NCBI RefSeq assembly: GCF_004403305.1
Contig: NZ_SOHE01000083.1
Span: 62,001-126,000, forward strand
Reading direction: 5' to 3'
DNA from: Cryobacterium frigoriphilum
GTDB taxonomy: Bacteria > Actinomycetota > Actinomycetes > Actinomycetales > Microbacteriaceae
DNA: 64,000 nucleotides
How positions within the stretch are numbered: the first letter of the stretch is position 1; the number at the start of each line of letters is the position of its first letter. The notes under the pieces were generated by a model. It did no database searches. It worked only from the letters and a program-made list of their open reading frames with translations, and was not told where the DNA came from. Shown here piece by piece: positions 1 through 8,119 of this stretch. A program made the position numbers and the translations under genes.

Positions 1-1
1 A

Positions 2-952
2 GTGGTGAACCGGATGTCCCGATGGATTCCAACCCGAATCGACGGCAAGATACGCTCCTTCGCGTGGCTCTCGCTGATCAGTGAGATCACGATCATCGGC
101 ACCGGCGGCGCCGTACGCCTGACCGGCTCGGGGCTCGGCTGCTCCACCTGGCCGGCCTGCGTGCCCGGTTCGCTGACACCGACCGCGGAGATGGGCATCC
201 ACGGGGTGATCGAATTCGCCAACCGCCTGATGACCGGGGTCATCGGCATCATCGCCATCATCATGCTGCTGCTGCTCTGGAACCTGCGCCGTCAGCGCCG
301 CGACCTCTTCGTGCTGGCCCTGGTTCTGGTCGGCGGGATTCTCGCCCAGGCGGTCGTCGGCGGAATCACCGTGTGGACCGGGCTGAACCCCTTCATTGTC
401 GGGTTCCACTACGTCGCCTCGCTCCTGATGGTCTGCGTCGCCGCGGTGCTCGTCTACCGCGTCTACTCCCCTGTCGGTACCCGCACTCGCATCGTGCCCG
501 CCGCCTTCGCCGGCCTGACCCACGCCACGAGCTTCTTCGTGGCGGTCACGATCGCCTTCGGCGTGCTCACCACGGCATCCGGTCCGCACTCCGGTGACCT
601 CGACGCCGCCCGCAGCGGCTTCAACGTCGAGCTGCTCGAACACCTGCACGCCTGGCCCGCCTACGTCATGCTGGCGCTCACGATCGTGCTGCTCGCGGCA
701 TCCGTCGCCCGCCGGCTGCCCATCGCGTCATGGTTCGCCGCGCTGCTGTTGGTCGAGGGCATCCAGATCTTCGTGGGCCTGGTCCAGGCGAACTTCGGCC
801 TGCCGCCGCTGCTGGTGGGCATCCACATGGTGCTCGCGAGCATCCTGGCGGCGGTCATGACCGTGGTTATTCTCAGTCTCAAAAAGGTGACGGATGCCCC
901 GGCGACCGCACCAGAGGCATCCGCCGCCGAACCGGCCCTCAGCAACCGCTAG
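2..952 (+). CDS. ctaA: Heme A synthase (CtaA/COX15 family), 5' end near window edge
   Basis: Converts heme O to heme A for cytochrome aa3 oxidase, in the cytoplasmic membrane. The roughly 316-residue protein has eight hydrophobic segments and the family pattern. A first helix ends in TGGAVRLTGSGLGC, an extracellular Cys pair lies at 47 and 53 (GCSTWPAC), and heme-ligand histidines lie at 67 (IHGVIEFANR) and 136 (GFHYVAS). A second-half pair sits in EHLHAW and GIHMVL. The frame is open from base 2 (GTG), with an ATG at base 14. The true start may be either of these or just outside the window. A strong terminator follows at 970. Its partner ctaB lies 6 kb away, separated by a transporter operon and an HNH gene. 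Confidence 0.93.
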   Translation: MVNRMSRWIPTRIDGKIRSFAWLSLISEITIIGTGGAVRLTGSGLGCSTWPACVPGSLTPTAEMGIHGVIEFANRLMTGVIGIIAIIMLLLLWNLRRQRRDLFVLALVLVGGILAQAVVGGITVWTGLNPFIVGFHYVASLLMVCVAAVLVYRVYSPVGTRTRIVPAAFAGLTHATSFFVAVTIAFGVLTTASGPHSGDLDAARSGFNVELLEHLHAWPAYVMLALTIVLLAASVARRLPIASWFAALLLVEGIQIFVGLVQANFGLPPLLVGIHMVLASILAAVMTVVILSLKKVTDAPATAPEASAAEPALSNR

Positions 953-969
953 CGCGTTCCGCACAGAGG

Positions 970-1003
970 AAAACCCCCGCGTCAGAGGACGCGGGGGTTT
1001 TTT
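970..1003 (+). terminator. Rho-independent terminator of ctaA
   Basis: A perfect 14-bp inverted repeat (AAAACCCCCGCGTC, 970-983, and its complement 988-1001) with a 4-base AGAG loop ends in a run of T. It lies 18 bases after the ctaA stop and 16 bases before the end of the opposing osmoprotectant operon, so it can serve both strands. Confidence 0.9.
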
Positions 1004-1018
1004 ATGCTTGACCGGCGG

Positions 1019-2044
1019 CTATTCCGCCGGGTCGGTGATGAAACCCTCGTCGACCATCCAGGCGTAGGCCACATCGGCGGGTTCTTCGCCGTCGACGTCG
1101 ACCTCGCGGTTCATGCCGCGCAGCACCTCGTCGGTGAGTTTGGGTGAGATCTGGGCGAAGATCTCTTCGAGGCCCGGGTAAGCGTCGATCGTCTCGGTGA
1201 AGAAGACCGGGGCCACGTTGTAGGCCGGGAAGAACGACAGGTCGTCGGTCAGTACCGTGAGGTCGAGGGCGTCGATGCGACCGTCGGTCGTGAAGACCTC
1301 GCCGAAGTTGCAGGCTCCGTCGTCGGTCGCGCTGTAGATGGCGCCGGTGTCGTAGATGCCCACGTTGCCGTCCGGCACACTGTCGGCGGCGCCGCGTTCC
1401 ATGCCGTAGTGGGCGAGCATCGGGTTCAGGCCGTCGGGGCGCGAGTTGAACTCGGACTCCACGCAGAAGGTGCGGGCCTCGACCGGCAGCGCGGCGAGTT
1501 CGGACATGGTCGAAATGCCGCCGAGTTCGGCGACGGCCTCGGTGCGTACGGCCATGGCGTAGGTGTTGTTCATGGGAGCCGGCTCGCCCCAGGTGACGCC
1601 GTTCTCGATGTCGACGTCGTAGACGGCCTGCCACATCTCGTTCTGGTCGGTGATCGCCTCGGCCTGCCCGAGGTAGGTCAGCCAGGCGGTGCCGGTGTAT
1701 TCCCAGAGCACGTCGGCCTGGCCCGAGAGCAGCAGTTCGCGGGCCGGCTGGCTGCCGGGCACGTTGCTGAGGTCGGTCACGTCGAAGCCGGCGGCGGTTC
1801 CGGCGATGACCGCGATCTTGCCGAGCAGCAGCTGTTCGGTGAAGTTCTTCGAGGTGATCGTCAGGTCGACGCCCTCGGCGCCGTCGAGCGGGGTGATCGA
1901 GCCGGGGCCCACCGGGGGAACGTACGACGTGACGGGCTGCAGCCCGCAGCCGGTCAGGGCAACCGCCGAGAGCGCGAGCGCACCGGCGATCAGGCCGCGG
2001 CGGCGCATCCGGACGGAGGTGATGCGAGCGGTGGAGCGGTACAT
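1019..2044 (-). CDS. Osmoprotectant/quaternary-amine ABC transporter substrate-binding lipoprotein (OpuAC/ProX type)
   Basis: Extracytoplasmic solute receptor for glycine betaine, choline or carnitine-like compounds, 341 residues. It begins with an Arg-rich n-region and a hydrophobic stretch ending in LTGC, which places the lipidated Cys at residue 33. The mature part follows the OpuAC fold, starting with an ITSKNFTEQLLLG-type strand typical of OpuC/OsmF receptors. The start at 2044 is supported by an AAGGGA Shine-Dalgarno 6 bases upstream, inside the preceding permease. The stop and start are directly adjacent, and this is the last gene of a four-gene operon. Substrate is inferred from the family and cannot be set from sequence. 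Confidence 0.88.
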   Translation of the reverse strand: MYRSTARITSVRMRRRGLIAGALALSAVALTGCGLQPVTSYVPPVGPGSITPLDGAEGVDLTITSKNFTEQLLLGKIAVIAGTAAGFDVTDLSNVPGSQPARELLLSGQADVLWEYTGTAWLTYLGQAEAITDQNEMWQAVYDVDIENGVTWGEPAPMNNTYAMAVRTEAVAELGGISTMSELAALPVEARTFCVESEFNSRPDGLNPMLAHYGMERGAADSVPDGNVGIYDTGAIYSATDDGACNFGEVFTTDGRIDALDLTVLTDDLSFFPAYNVAPVFFTETIDAYPGLEEIFAQISPKLTDEVLRGMNREVDVDGEEPADVAYAWMVDEGFITDPAE

Positions 2045-2872
2045 CTAGAGTCCCTTCGGGCGGGCGACGTGTTCGACGACACGGCCGACCCAGTCGATGA
2101 GCAGGGCCAGCAGAGCCACGAGCAGGGCTCCGGTGACGAGCACCGTGGTCAGTGAGAGGTTGACGCCGGTGGTGATGAGGATGCCGAGGCCGCCACCGTT
2201 GATGAAGGTCGCGAGGGCCGCGGTGCCGACCAGCAATACGAGGGCGGTGCGCACTCCGGAAAGCATGACCGGCACGGCGAGGGGCAGCTCGACCCTGAAG
2301 AGCACCGCGGTGGCGCTCATGCCCATACCGCGTCCGGCTTCGACGAGTCGGGCATCGACCTGGTCGAGCCCGATCATCGTGTTGCGCAGCACCGGCAGCA
2401 CGGCGTAGAGCACGAGGCTCAGCGTCGCGGCCCAGAAGCTGAACCCGACCCACAAGGCCAACAGCACGACGACGCCAACCGCCGGAGCGGCCTGACCGAT
2501 GTTCGCGATGGCGAGCACCGGAGCCGTCAGAAACCGCAGCGGCTTGCGCGTCAGGGCGATTCCGAGGGGGATGGCGATGACGAGCACGATGACGGCCGCC
2601 AACAGGGTGAGCTGCAGGTGTTCCAGCGTGTACACCCACAGTGCCGCGGGCGCCAGTGTTCGAAGTTCGATCGCAGAAAGGTCTGCCGTCAGCAGCCATA
2701 CCAGGAGCGCCAGACCCGCGAGAATGATGCCGGCGAGCTGGTACACCAGACCCCGCCAGGACGCCCACACGGTACGGGCACGGCTGACGGTAGCGGCGGC
2801 GGCGATCGGCAGACCGGCGGCGGAGTCGCCGCCGGCTATTCCGGCTTCAGCCTTCAGGGAGCCGGTGCTCAC
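2045..2872 (-). CDS. Osmoprotectant ABC transporter permease (ProW/OpuCD type)
   Basis: Inner-membrane permease of the betaine/choline-type importer, 275 residues. It has a roughly 40-residue cytoplasmic N-terminus and about six hydrophobic helices. The EAA loop (VEAGRGMGMSATAVLFRVEL) is characteristic of binding-protein-dependent permeases. Translation starts at a GTG that overlaps the stop of the upstream ATPase gene by 4 bases (GTGA), so the two are translationally coupled. It pairs with the second permease at 4232, giving the heteromeric OpuC-like arrangement of two permeases, one ATPase and one receptor. Confidence 0.9.
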   Translation of the reverse strand: MSTGSLKAEAGIAGGDSAAGLPIAAAATVSRARTVWASWRGLVYQLAGIILAGLALLVWLLTADLSAIELRTLAPAALWVYTLEHLQLTLLAAVIVLVIAIPLGIALTRKPLRFLTAPVLAIANIGQAAPAVGVVVLLALWVGFSFWAATLSLVLYAVLPVLRNTMIGLDQVDARLVEAGRGMGMSATAVLFRVELPLAVPVMLSGVRTALVLLVGTAALATFINGGGLGILITTGVNLSLTTVLVTGALLVALLALLIDWVGRVVEHVARPKGL

Positions 2873-4239
2873 TGCGCGGCCCGCGCGTCCGCGCCGCTGC
2901 CGTCCGCCTCGATCGGTTGGGCGCTGCTTGATTGGGCACTGCTTGATTGGGCACTGCTTGATTCGGCACCGATCAGTTCCGCTTCGGCGGCTTCCGCGGC
3001 TGACGCCTGCGCCTGGAACATGCCCGTGTTCAAACCGACGGGTGCCTTGTCCGACTCGAGAACCGCAGCGGTCTGCGAGCGGGTGATGGCGTCCATCACG
3101 GTGCGTACGTCGATGACGCCCTTGAACATGTCACGGCGGCCGGTGACCAGTGCGGCCCCGGCGCTCGAGACCAGCATCGTGTCCAGTGCGTCGTTCAGGG
3201 TGGCGCGGATGCCGACAACCGGCAGCTTCGGGTCCGGAACGGCGCTGATCAGATCGAGGCGCCCGAGTTTGCGCCGCGACAGCCACTGGATCGGACGGTG
3301 ACGGTCGTCGACGATCACCGCGTGTCCGTGGCCGGCTTCGGCGACGCGGGCCAGAACATCCGCTGCCCGTTCGCCGGGATTACCGATGACGGCGTCGGCG
3401 AGACCGACCTCTTCGACCCGCGTCAGGGTGAGCTGCTTGAGGCCGGCGCCGGAGCCGATGAAGTTTTCGACGAACTCGTTGGCCGGGTCGCCGAGGATAC
3501 GCTCGGGGGTGTCGTACTGTTCGAGCTGGGCGCCCTCGTTGAAGATGGCGATCCAGTCGCCGAGCTTGACGGCCTCGTCGAAGTCGTGGGTGACGCAGAC
3601 GATGGTCTTCTGCAGCTCATCCTGGATGTTGAGCAGTTCGTCCTGCAGGCGCAGGCGGGTGATCGGGTCGACGGCGCCGAAGGGCTCGTCCATGAGCAGC
3701 ACGGGCGGGTCGGCCGCGAGAGCACGCGCAACGCCGACTCGCTGCTGCTGGCCGCCCGAGAGCTCCTTGGGGTAGCGATCACGGTAGAGGGCCGGGTCGA
3801 GGGAGACGAGCTCGAGCAGTTCGTCGACGCGGGCCGCGATGCGGGCCTTGTCCCAGCCGAGCATTTTCGGCACGATGCCGATGTTCGTGGCGACGGTCAT
3901 GTGCGGAAACAGGCCGCCGGCCTGGATCACGTAGCCGATGCCGCGCCGCAGGGTGTCGCCGTTCATCTCGGTGACGTCGTCGCCATCGACGACGATGCGG
4001 CCCTCGGTCGGCTCGATGAGTCGGTTGATCATCTTGAGGGTCGTGGTCTTGCCGCAGCCCGAGGGGCCGACGAACATGACGATCTTGCCGGCCGGGATCT
4101 CCATGGTGAGACCGTCGACGGCGGGGTGGACCTGGCCGGGAAAGCGCTTGGTGACATGGTCGAGCAGGATGCTCGCACCGGTGATTCCGGTGGATGCGGC
4201 GCTGGGCGCGGGGCTGGTGGATGCGTTGCGTTCAGACAC
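2869..4239 (-). CDS. Osmoprotectant ABC transporter ATP-binding protein with CBS domains (ProV/OpuCA type)
   Basis: Energising subunit of the importer, 456 residues. Walker A GPSGCGKT is at 58-65, signature LSGGQQQR at 160-167 and Walker B LLMDEP at 181-186. Residues of about 270-390 form a CBS pair of the kind that senses ionic strength or cyclic-di-AMP in OpuA/OpuC relatives. The C-terminal tail beyond the CBS pair is low-complexity and contains three tandem SSSAQ units, from a 15-bp DNA repeat at 2917-2961. The gene starts with GTG and overlaps the upstream permease by 8 bases and the downstream permease by 4. This tight overlap supports one operon. Confidence 0.92.
   Translation of the reverse strand: MSERNASTSPAPSAASTGITGASILLDHVTKRFPGQVHPAVDGLTMEIPAGKIVMFVGPSGCGKTTTLKMINRLIEPTEGRIVVDGDDVTEMNGDTLRRGIGYVIQAGGLFPHMTVATNIGIVPKMLGWDKARIAARVDELLELVSLDPALYRDRYPKELSGGQQQRVGVARALAADPPVLLMDEPFGAVDPITRLRLQDELLNIQDELQKTIVCVTHDFDEAVKLGDWIAIFNEGAQLEQYDTPERILGDPANEFVENFIGSGAGLKQLTLTRVEEVGLADAVIGNPGERAADVLARVAEAGHGHAVIVDDRHRPIQWLSRRKLGRLDLISAVPDPKLPVVGIRATLNDALDTMLVSSAGAALVTGRRDMFKGVIDVRTVMDAITRSQTAAVLESDKAPVGLNTGMFQAQASAAEAAEAELIGAESSSAQSSSAQSSSAQPIEADGSGADARAAQ
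2917..2970. repeat. 15-bp tandem repeat, about 3.6 copies, near the 3' end of the ATPase gene
   Basis: Units TTGGGCGCTGCTTGA, TTGGGCACTGCTTGA (twice) and a partial TTCGGCACC lie head to tail. The period is a multiple of three, so it expands the protein tail in frame as SSSAQ units about 15 residues before the stop. Confidence 0.9.
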
Positions 4240-4873
4240 GGATACCTCGGGGAATGGTCAGGCGGCCGAGGCCGACGAGAAGAAGATCAAGAATGAGGGC
4301 GAGGACGATGACGCCGATGACGCCCGTCAGTACGGACTCGAGCGAGTTGGCGCCGCCGCTGCGGGACAGCCCGGAGAAGATGAAGCCGCCCAGGCCCGGG
4401 CCGAGGGAGTACGCGGCGACCGCGGCGATTCCCATCACCATCTGAGCGGATACGCGGACACCCGTCAGAATGATCGGCCAGGCCATCGGCAGCTCCACCT
4501 GCAGCAGGGTGCGGAACCGGCTCATGCCGATGCCACGCGCCGACTCGACGATCGACGGCGCGATACCGGACAGCCCGACGACGGCGTTGCGCAGAATCGG
4601 CAGTGCCGCGAAGAAGGCCACCACGATGACGGCCGGTGTGACGCCGAAACCGAGCGGTGCGATGAGCAGACCAATCAGGGCGAAGGCCGGGATGGTCAGG
4701 CCGATGGCCGACACCGAGTTCACGACCGAGGTTAGGCCCTTACTGCGGTAGACGAGGGACGCGATGATCACGGCGATCACTGTCGCCAAGATCAGGCATT
4801 GCACCACGAGGCTGAAATGCTGCCAGCCACTGAACAGGATCTGCTCATACCGATCCCCTAGAAAATCCCACAC
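4232..4873 (-). CDS. Osmoprotectant ABC transporter permease (ProW/OpuCB type)
   Basis: Second permease of the importer, 213 residues from the chosen start. It has about five hydrophobic helices and an EAA loop (VESARGIGMSRFRTLLQVEL). The open frame extends upstream to a GTG at 4903, but the GTG at 4871-4873 (protein start VWDFLGDRY) is preferred. AGAGG lies 7 bases before it, and family members begin at this helix. First gene of the operon, reading 4873 down to 1019. The roughly 245 bases upstream hold no other gene; no clear promoter hexamers were recognised there. Confidence 0.9.
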   Translation of the reverse strand: MWDFLGDRYEQILFSGWQHFSLVVQCLILATVIAVIIASLVYRSKGLTSVVNSVSAIGLTIPAFALIGLLIAPLGFGVTPAVIVVAFFAALPILRNAVVGLSGIAPSIVESARGIGMSRFRTLLQVELPMAWPIILTGVRVSAQMVMGIAAVAAYSLGPGLGGFIFSGLSRSGGANSLESVLTGVIGVIVLALILDLLLVGLGRLTIPRGIRV

Positions 4874-5119
4874 ATTAAAACCTCTTCGCCGTAGTTCACA
4901 CACCGATTCACCGCCACCGGCAGCGGCGCAACTGGAGGCGCCGGTGCCGAACTGGATGGGGACGCGGGCTGAGAGCCGTAGGCGAGGGTGAGGGACTAGT
5001 CTCGCACGGCTACCCCCGTATGGGCGTAGCGAGACGTTACGGTTCCATCACGCGTGGCATCTCAGTGACGGGGCGCGGTATGACGAGGGCGTGACGGGGG
5101 CATGAAGGGGCGTGACTGG

Positions 5120-6646
5120 CTAGCTGCTGGGCGTGGTGGCGCGGTGTTTTTGTGGTGCGCGCCAGCTGTCGGTGGGGTCGAGCCAGTGTGGGGCTTTGAC
5201 TTGGGGTCGGCCGTTGATCATGCGGATGCGCCAGCCGCCGATGTTGTCCAGGCTTTGGTGATGCCACCAGCAGACGGCGCAGCCATTGGAGATGACAGTG
5301 TCTCCACCTTCGCTGTAGGGCACGACATGGTTGAGTTCGCAGTAGTACGCGGGCACGGTGCAGCCGAGAATGACGCAGCCTCCATCGCGGGCGGTGATGG
5401 CGCGGCGCTGCAGGTGGTCGAAGAGTCGTTTGCGGCGGTTCTGCACGCTGCCGACCTGCACGATGCGCCCGTTTGTGTCAAAGACGACGGGTTCCACGCT
5501 GCTGACCTTCATCAGGTCGGTGACGGTTTTCAACGAGAGAGGGGCGTCGAGGCCGTCGATCCAGCCGACGCCGCGGCCGGCTTCGAGGTCGGCGGCGTTG
5601 ACGTGCACCATCACGGTCGGCGCCGCACCGCCGATACTCGGAGCGCCGGGGTCGCGGGCTCCAGCCACAAACAGCGCCCGCACGATGTCGGCTCGCTTCT
5701 CACCGGCGGGGCGGGTGTCGACGCAGACGATCTGTCGGGCCTCCTCGTCGCTGCCCTCGCCCTCAGCACCCTCAGCACCATCAGCACCCTCAGCACCATC
5801 GGTGCTGTCGGTGCTCTCGGTGCTGTCGGTGCTGTCGGTGGGGGTGAAGGTGGGACTGCTGGTGGCGAAGTGCGCGGCCCAGAACTTCTCCATGATGCCG
5901 CGGTCCAGCGGAGTCATACCACCGATCAACGGGTAGAGACCATCGCGCAACAGACCGAACCCGATACTGCTCTTGGCCTCCCGGGCACGGTCGGTCGGAG
6001 CGATACCGTTGGGGTCGAGCCGGGCCTGCCAGGCCGCCACCAACACGCGGAGGTTGTCCGGCGGCAACGCCAGCCCCGGGCACGGGTCACCGTCAGAATC
6101 GAGCATCTGCGCACCGGTCGCGACAGTGACCAACGCCTGCTCGGCGGCCTCCAACTTGCTCTGCTCGGCCCGGCGAGAGACCACGTCCAGGCCTTTCACG
6201 ATCACCTCGGCCGCATCCACCCCGATCGCACCCGCAGCCAACGCCGCCCCCACCACCGGATACAGCGCCGGCAACGACGCCCCGACCCCCGCGCGCACCC
6301 GAGTGAACGCACCCAACGCCAGACGCCGCTTGGCCTCCCGCACCGACACCCGCGTGACCGCCGTGATCACGTCGACCGTGTTGCGACAGCCGAGCTTTTT
6401 GATCAGACTGCCCGACCCGAAGTCAATGGCCGCCCGCCCCGCCACATCATGCGCGGAGATCACCCGGGCGGCATCCACCAGCCGGCCCAGGCCCTCCAAC
6501 CCACCCAACACCCCGACCGCGGCCATGTCCGAGGGTCGTGAGAGGGTGAGCCCAGCAAGGACTTCGGCGAGACGCTCCTGAATCTCAGCGAGCGCCTCAA
6601 CCGCTTCGTGGTCGGAATCTGTGTCCGACGGGAGTGTCAATGACAT
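5120..6646 (-). CDS. DUF222 domain / HNH endonuclease-like protein (13E12 repeat family type)
   Basis: A 508-residue member of the large actinobacterial DUF222-HNH family. The N-terminal two thirds are the helical DUF222 region (AEVLAGLTLSRP, EAKRRLALG). The C-terminus carries an HNH fold with the order CVILGC, ELNHVVPYSEGG, NGCAVCWWHHQSLDN. The Cys pairs and the HH are intact, so nuclease chemistry is possible. The biological role of this family is not established. Between the two parts lies a low-complexity linker of TDS/TES and GAE units encoded by short repeats around 5750-5850, which looks prone to length change. The gene stands alone between the importer operon and ctaB, and starts at ATG 6646. 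Confidence 0.85.
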   Translation of the reverse strand: MSLTLPSDTDSDHEAVEALAEIQERLAEVLAGLTLSRPSDMAAVGVLGGLEGLGRLVDAARVISAHDVAGRAAIDFGSGSLIKKLGCRNTVDVITAVTRVSVREAKRRLALGAFTRVRAGVGASLPALYPVVGAALAAGAIGVDAAEVIVKGLDVVSRRAEQSKLEAAEQALVTVATGAQMLDSDGDPCPGLALPPDNLRVLVAAWQARLDPNGIAPTDRAREAKSSIGFGLLRDGLYPLIGGMTPLDRGIMEKFWAAHFATSSPTFTPTDSTDSTESTDSTDGAEGADGAEGAEGEGSDEEARQIVCVDTRPAGEKRADIVRALFVAGARDPGAPSIGGAAPTVMVHVNAADLEAGRGVGWIDGLDAPLSLKTVTDLMKVSSVEPVVFDTNGRIVQVGSVQNRRKRLFDHLQRRAITARDGGCVILGCTVPAYYCELNHVVPYSEGGDTVISNGCAVCWWHHQSLDNIGGWRIRMINGRPQVKAPHWLDPTDSWRAPQKHRATTPSS

Positions 6647-6862
6647 ATTCTCAGTATCGCGGGTCTAGAATTCAACTTCAAGACTATATATGAGTGATTG
6701 TCAGAATAATCAGAGATAATTCTCCCCTCGACACGCGCACGAACATCCCGGGTTGCCAGCGGGACCCGGGCCCGCCGTCGGCACGCTGTCGGCCCGATAA
6801 CGGCCCATCGAAGACCCCCAGAGTGCCCCAGAGTGCCCTGGGAACAGAACGTCAGGACCGGT

Positions 6863-6914
6863 GTGAGACGGGTACGTGAGAAGGGTGCGTGAGAAGGGTG
6901 CGTTAAAAGGGAAG
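6863..6914. repeat. 13-bp tandem repeat, four copies, covering the ctaB stop codon
   Basis: Four head-to-tail units read GTGAGACGGGTAC, GTGAGAAGGGTGC (twice) and GTTAAAAGGGAAG. The ctaB stop (TAA on the minus strand, 6903-6905) lies in the last unit, so the array extends from the gene end into the downstream spacer. The rest of the 6647-6902 spacer holds an AT-rich patch near 6690-6720 that may be the promoter of the HNH gene; nothing else was recognised. Confidence 0.88.
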
Positions 6915-7823
6915 GAGGGGGTCCACGCCGACGGCCACGAAGAGCAGCGTGAGGTACGCGATCGAGCCGTGGAAGACCCGCATCGGTGAGACGTGCTCGT
7001 GGCGGATGGCGAGGTTGTAGAGGCGGTGGGTCTCGTAGATGAACCAGCCACCGGTCACGAGGGCGATGCCGGTATAGAGCAGGCCCATGTCCGCGACGGG
7101 AATCAGCAGCAGGGAGCAGGCGACGGTGGCCCAGGCGTACAGGATGACCTGCAGGCCGACCTGCGCGCGACCGCGCACCACGGAGAGCATCGGCACGCCG
7201 GCGGCGCGGTAGTCCTCGCGGTACTTCATCGACAGCGGCCAGTAGTGCGGCGGCGTCCACAGGAAGATGATCAGAAAGAGGATGAACGGCGGCCACGACA
7301 GGTCACCGGTGACGGCGGCCCAGCCGATGAGCACGGGCATGCAGCCGGCGATACCGCCCCAGACGATGTTCTGCGCGGTGCGGCGCTTGAGGACGATCGT
7401 GTAGAAGACGACGTAGAGCAGGATGGCTGCGAACGAGAGAGCGGCAGCGAGCCAGTTGGTGAAGATCCACAGCCAGGCGATGGATGCCGCGCCCAATACC
7501 CACGCAAACACGAGCGCCTGCCGGTCGGTCAGCTCGCCCGTGACGAGGGGGCGCCGCTTGGTGCGGTTCATGACCCGGTCGATGTCTCGGTCGATGTAGC
7601 AGTTGAATGCACCGGCGGAACCGGCGCTGAGCGATCCACCGATCAGGGTCGCAACCATCAGCCAGAGGCTCGGAAGCCCACGTTCCGCCAAAATCATGGT
7701 CGGAGCGGTCACGACCAGCAGCAGCTCCACGACCCGTGGCTTGGTCAGTGCGACATACGCCATGACCGTGCGACGGAAACTACGGGTGCCGCTCACAGCG
7801 GTCTTCTCTAAAGCGACGTCCAT
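6903..7823 (-). CDS. ctaB: Protoheme IX farnesyltransferase (heme O synthase)
   Basis: Adds the farnesyl tail to protoheme, giving heme O, which ctaA converts to heme A. The 306-residue integral membrane prenyltransferase carries the UbiA-family Asp-rich motif [20 protein letters not shown] and a second polar loop near [16 protein letters not shown]. The open frame reaches GTG 7853, but ATG 7821-7823 is chosen because GAGGAG lies directly upstream at proper spacing. It is divergent from tkt, the usual arrangement in actinobacteria. Its last codons and stop fall inside a 13-bp tandem repeat. Confidence 0.95.
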   Translation of the reverse strand: MDVALEKTAVSGTRSFRRTVMAYVALTKPRVVELLLVVTAPTMILAERGLPSLWLMVATLIGGSLSAGSAGAFNCYIDRDIDRVMNRTKRRPLVTGELTDRQALVFAWVLGAASIAWLWIFTNWLAAALSFAAILLYVVFYTIVLKRRTAQNIVWGGIAGCMPVLIGWAAVTGDLSWPPFILFLIIFLWTPPHYWPLSMKYREDYRAAGVPMLSVVRGRAQVGLQVILYAWATVACSLLLIPVADMGLLYTGIALVTGGWFIYETHRLYNLAIRHEHVSPMRVFHGSIAYLTLLFVAVGVDPLLPF

Positions 7824-7955
7824 TGCTCCTCTAACCGGTGCAGTCTGAAACACCTCGCAAGTCTTTTAATTCTAGGCCATCCCGGTGCAGGCCCCGTTCA
7901 TGTCACGTTAGGCCCCATGACGTAACAAAGAGGGGCAGGGTCCGGCGGCCGTCCG

Positions 7956-7961
7956 TATACT
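7956..7961 (+). promoter_or_regulatory. Candidate -10 box for the tkt operon
   Basis: TATACT is a near-consensus actinobacterial -10 hexamer about 160 bases upstream of tkt in the divergent ctaB/tkt spacer. No convincing -35 was seen at 16-18 bases, which is common for housekeeping promoters in this group. The leader from here to 8119 also contains TTGTCGC/GCGACAA complementary segments (7983-7989 and 8038-8044). Confidence 0.4.
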
Positions 7962-8119
7962 TAATGTGCTGGCCAATCGCGGTTGTCGCTCGTGGGCAAC
8001 CCCAGGGTCCCCATCCCGACATCGCGAGTCAACCGGCGCGACAACGCATTCTTCTGTGCGGTCGCTCAGATACTTGGACAGGTTCCCTGTCCACTTCGCC
8101 TTGAGAAGGGTCAATACAC

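Noticed and set aside
1002-2768. Long minus-strand open frame (588 codons) over the importer genes
   Set aside because: It is Arg/Pro/Gly-rich with no family pattern, and overlaps two well-supported genes in another frame; a GC-rich shadow frame.
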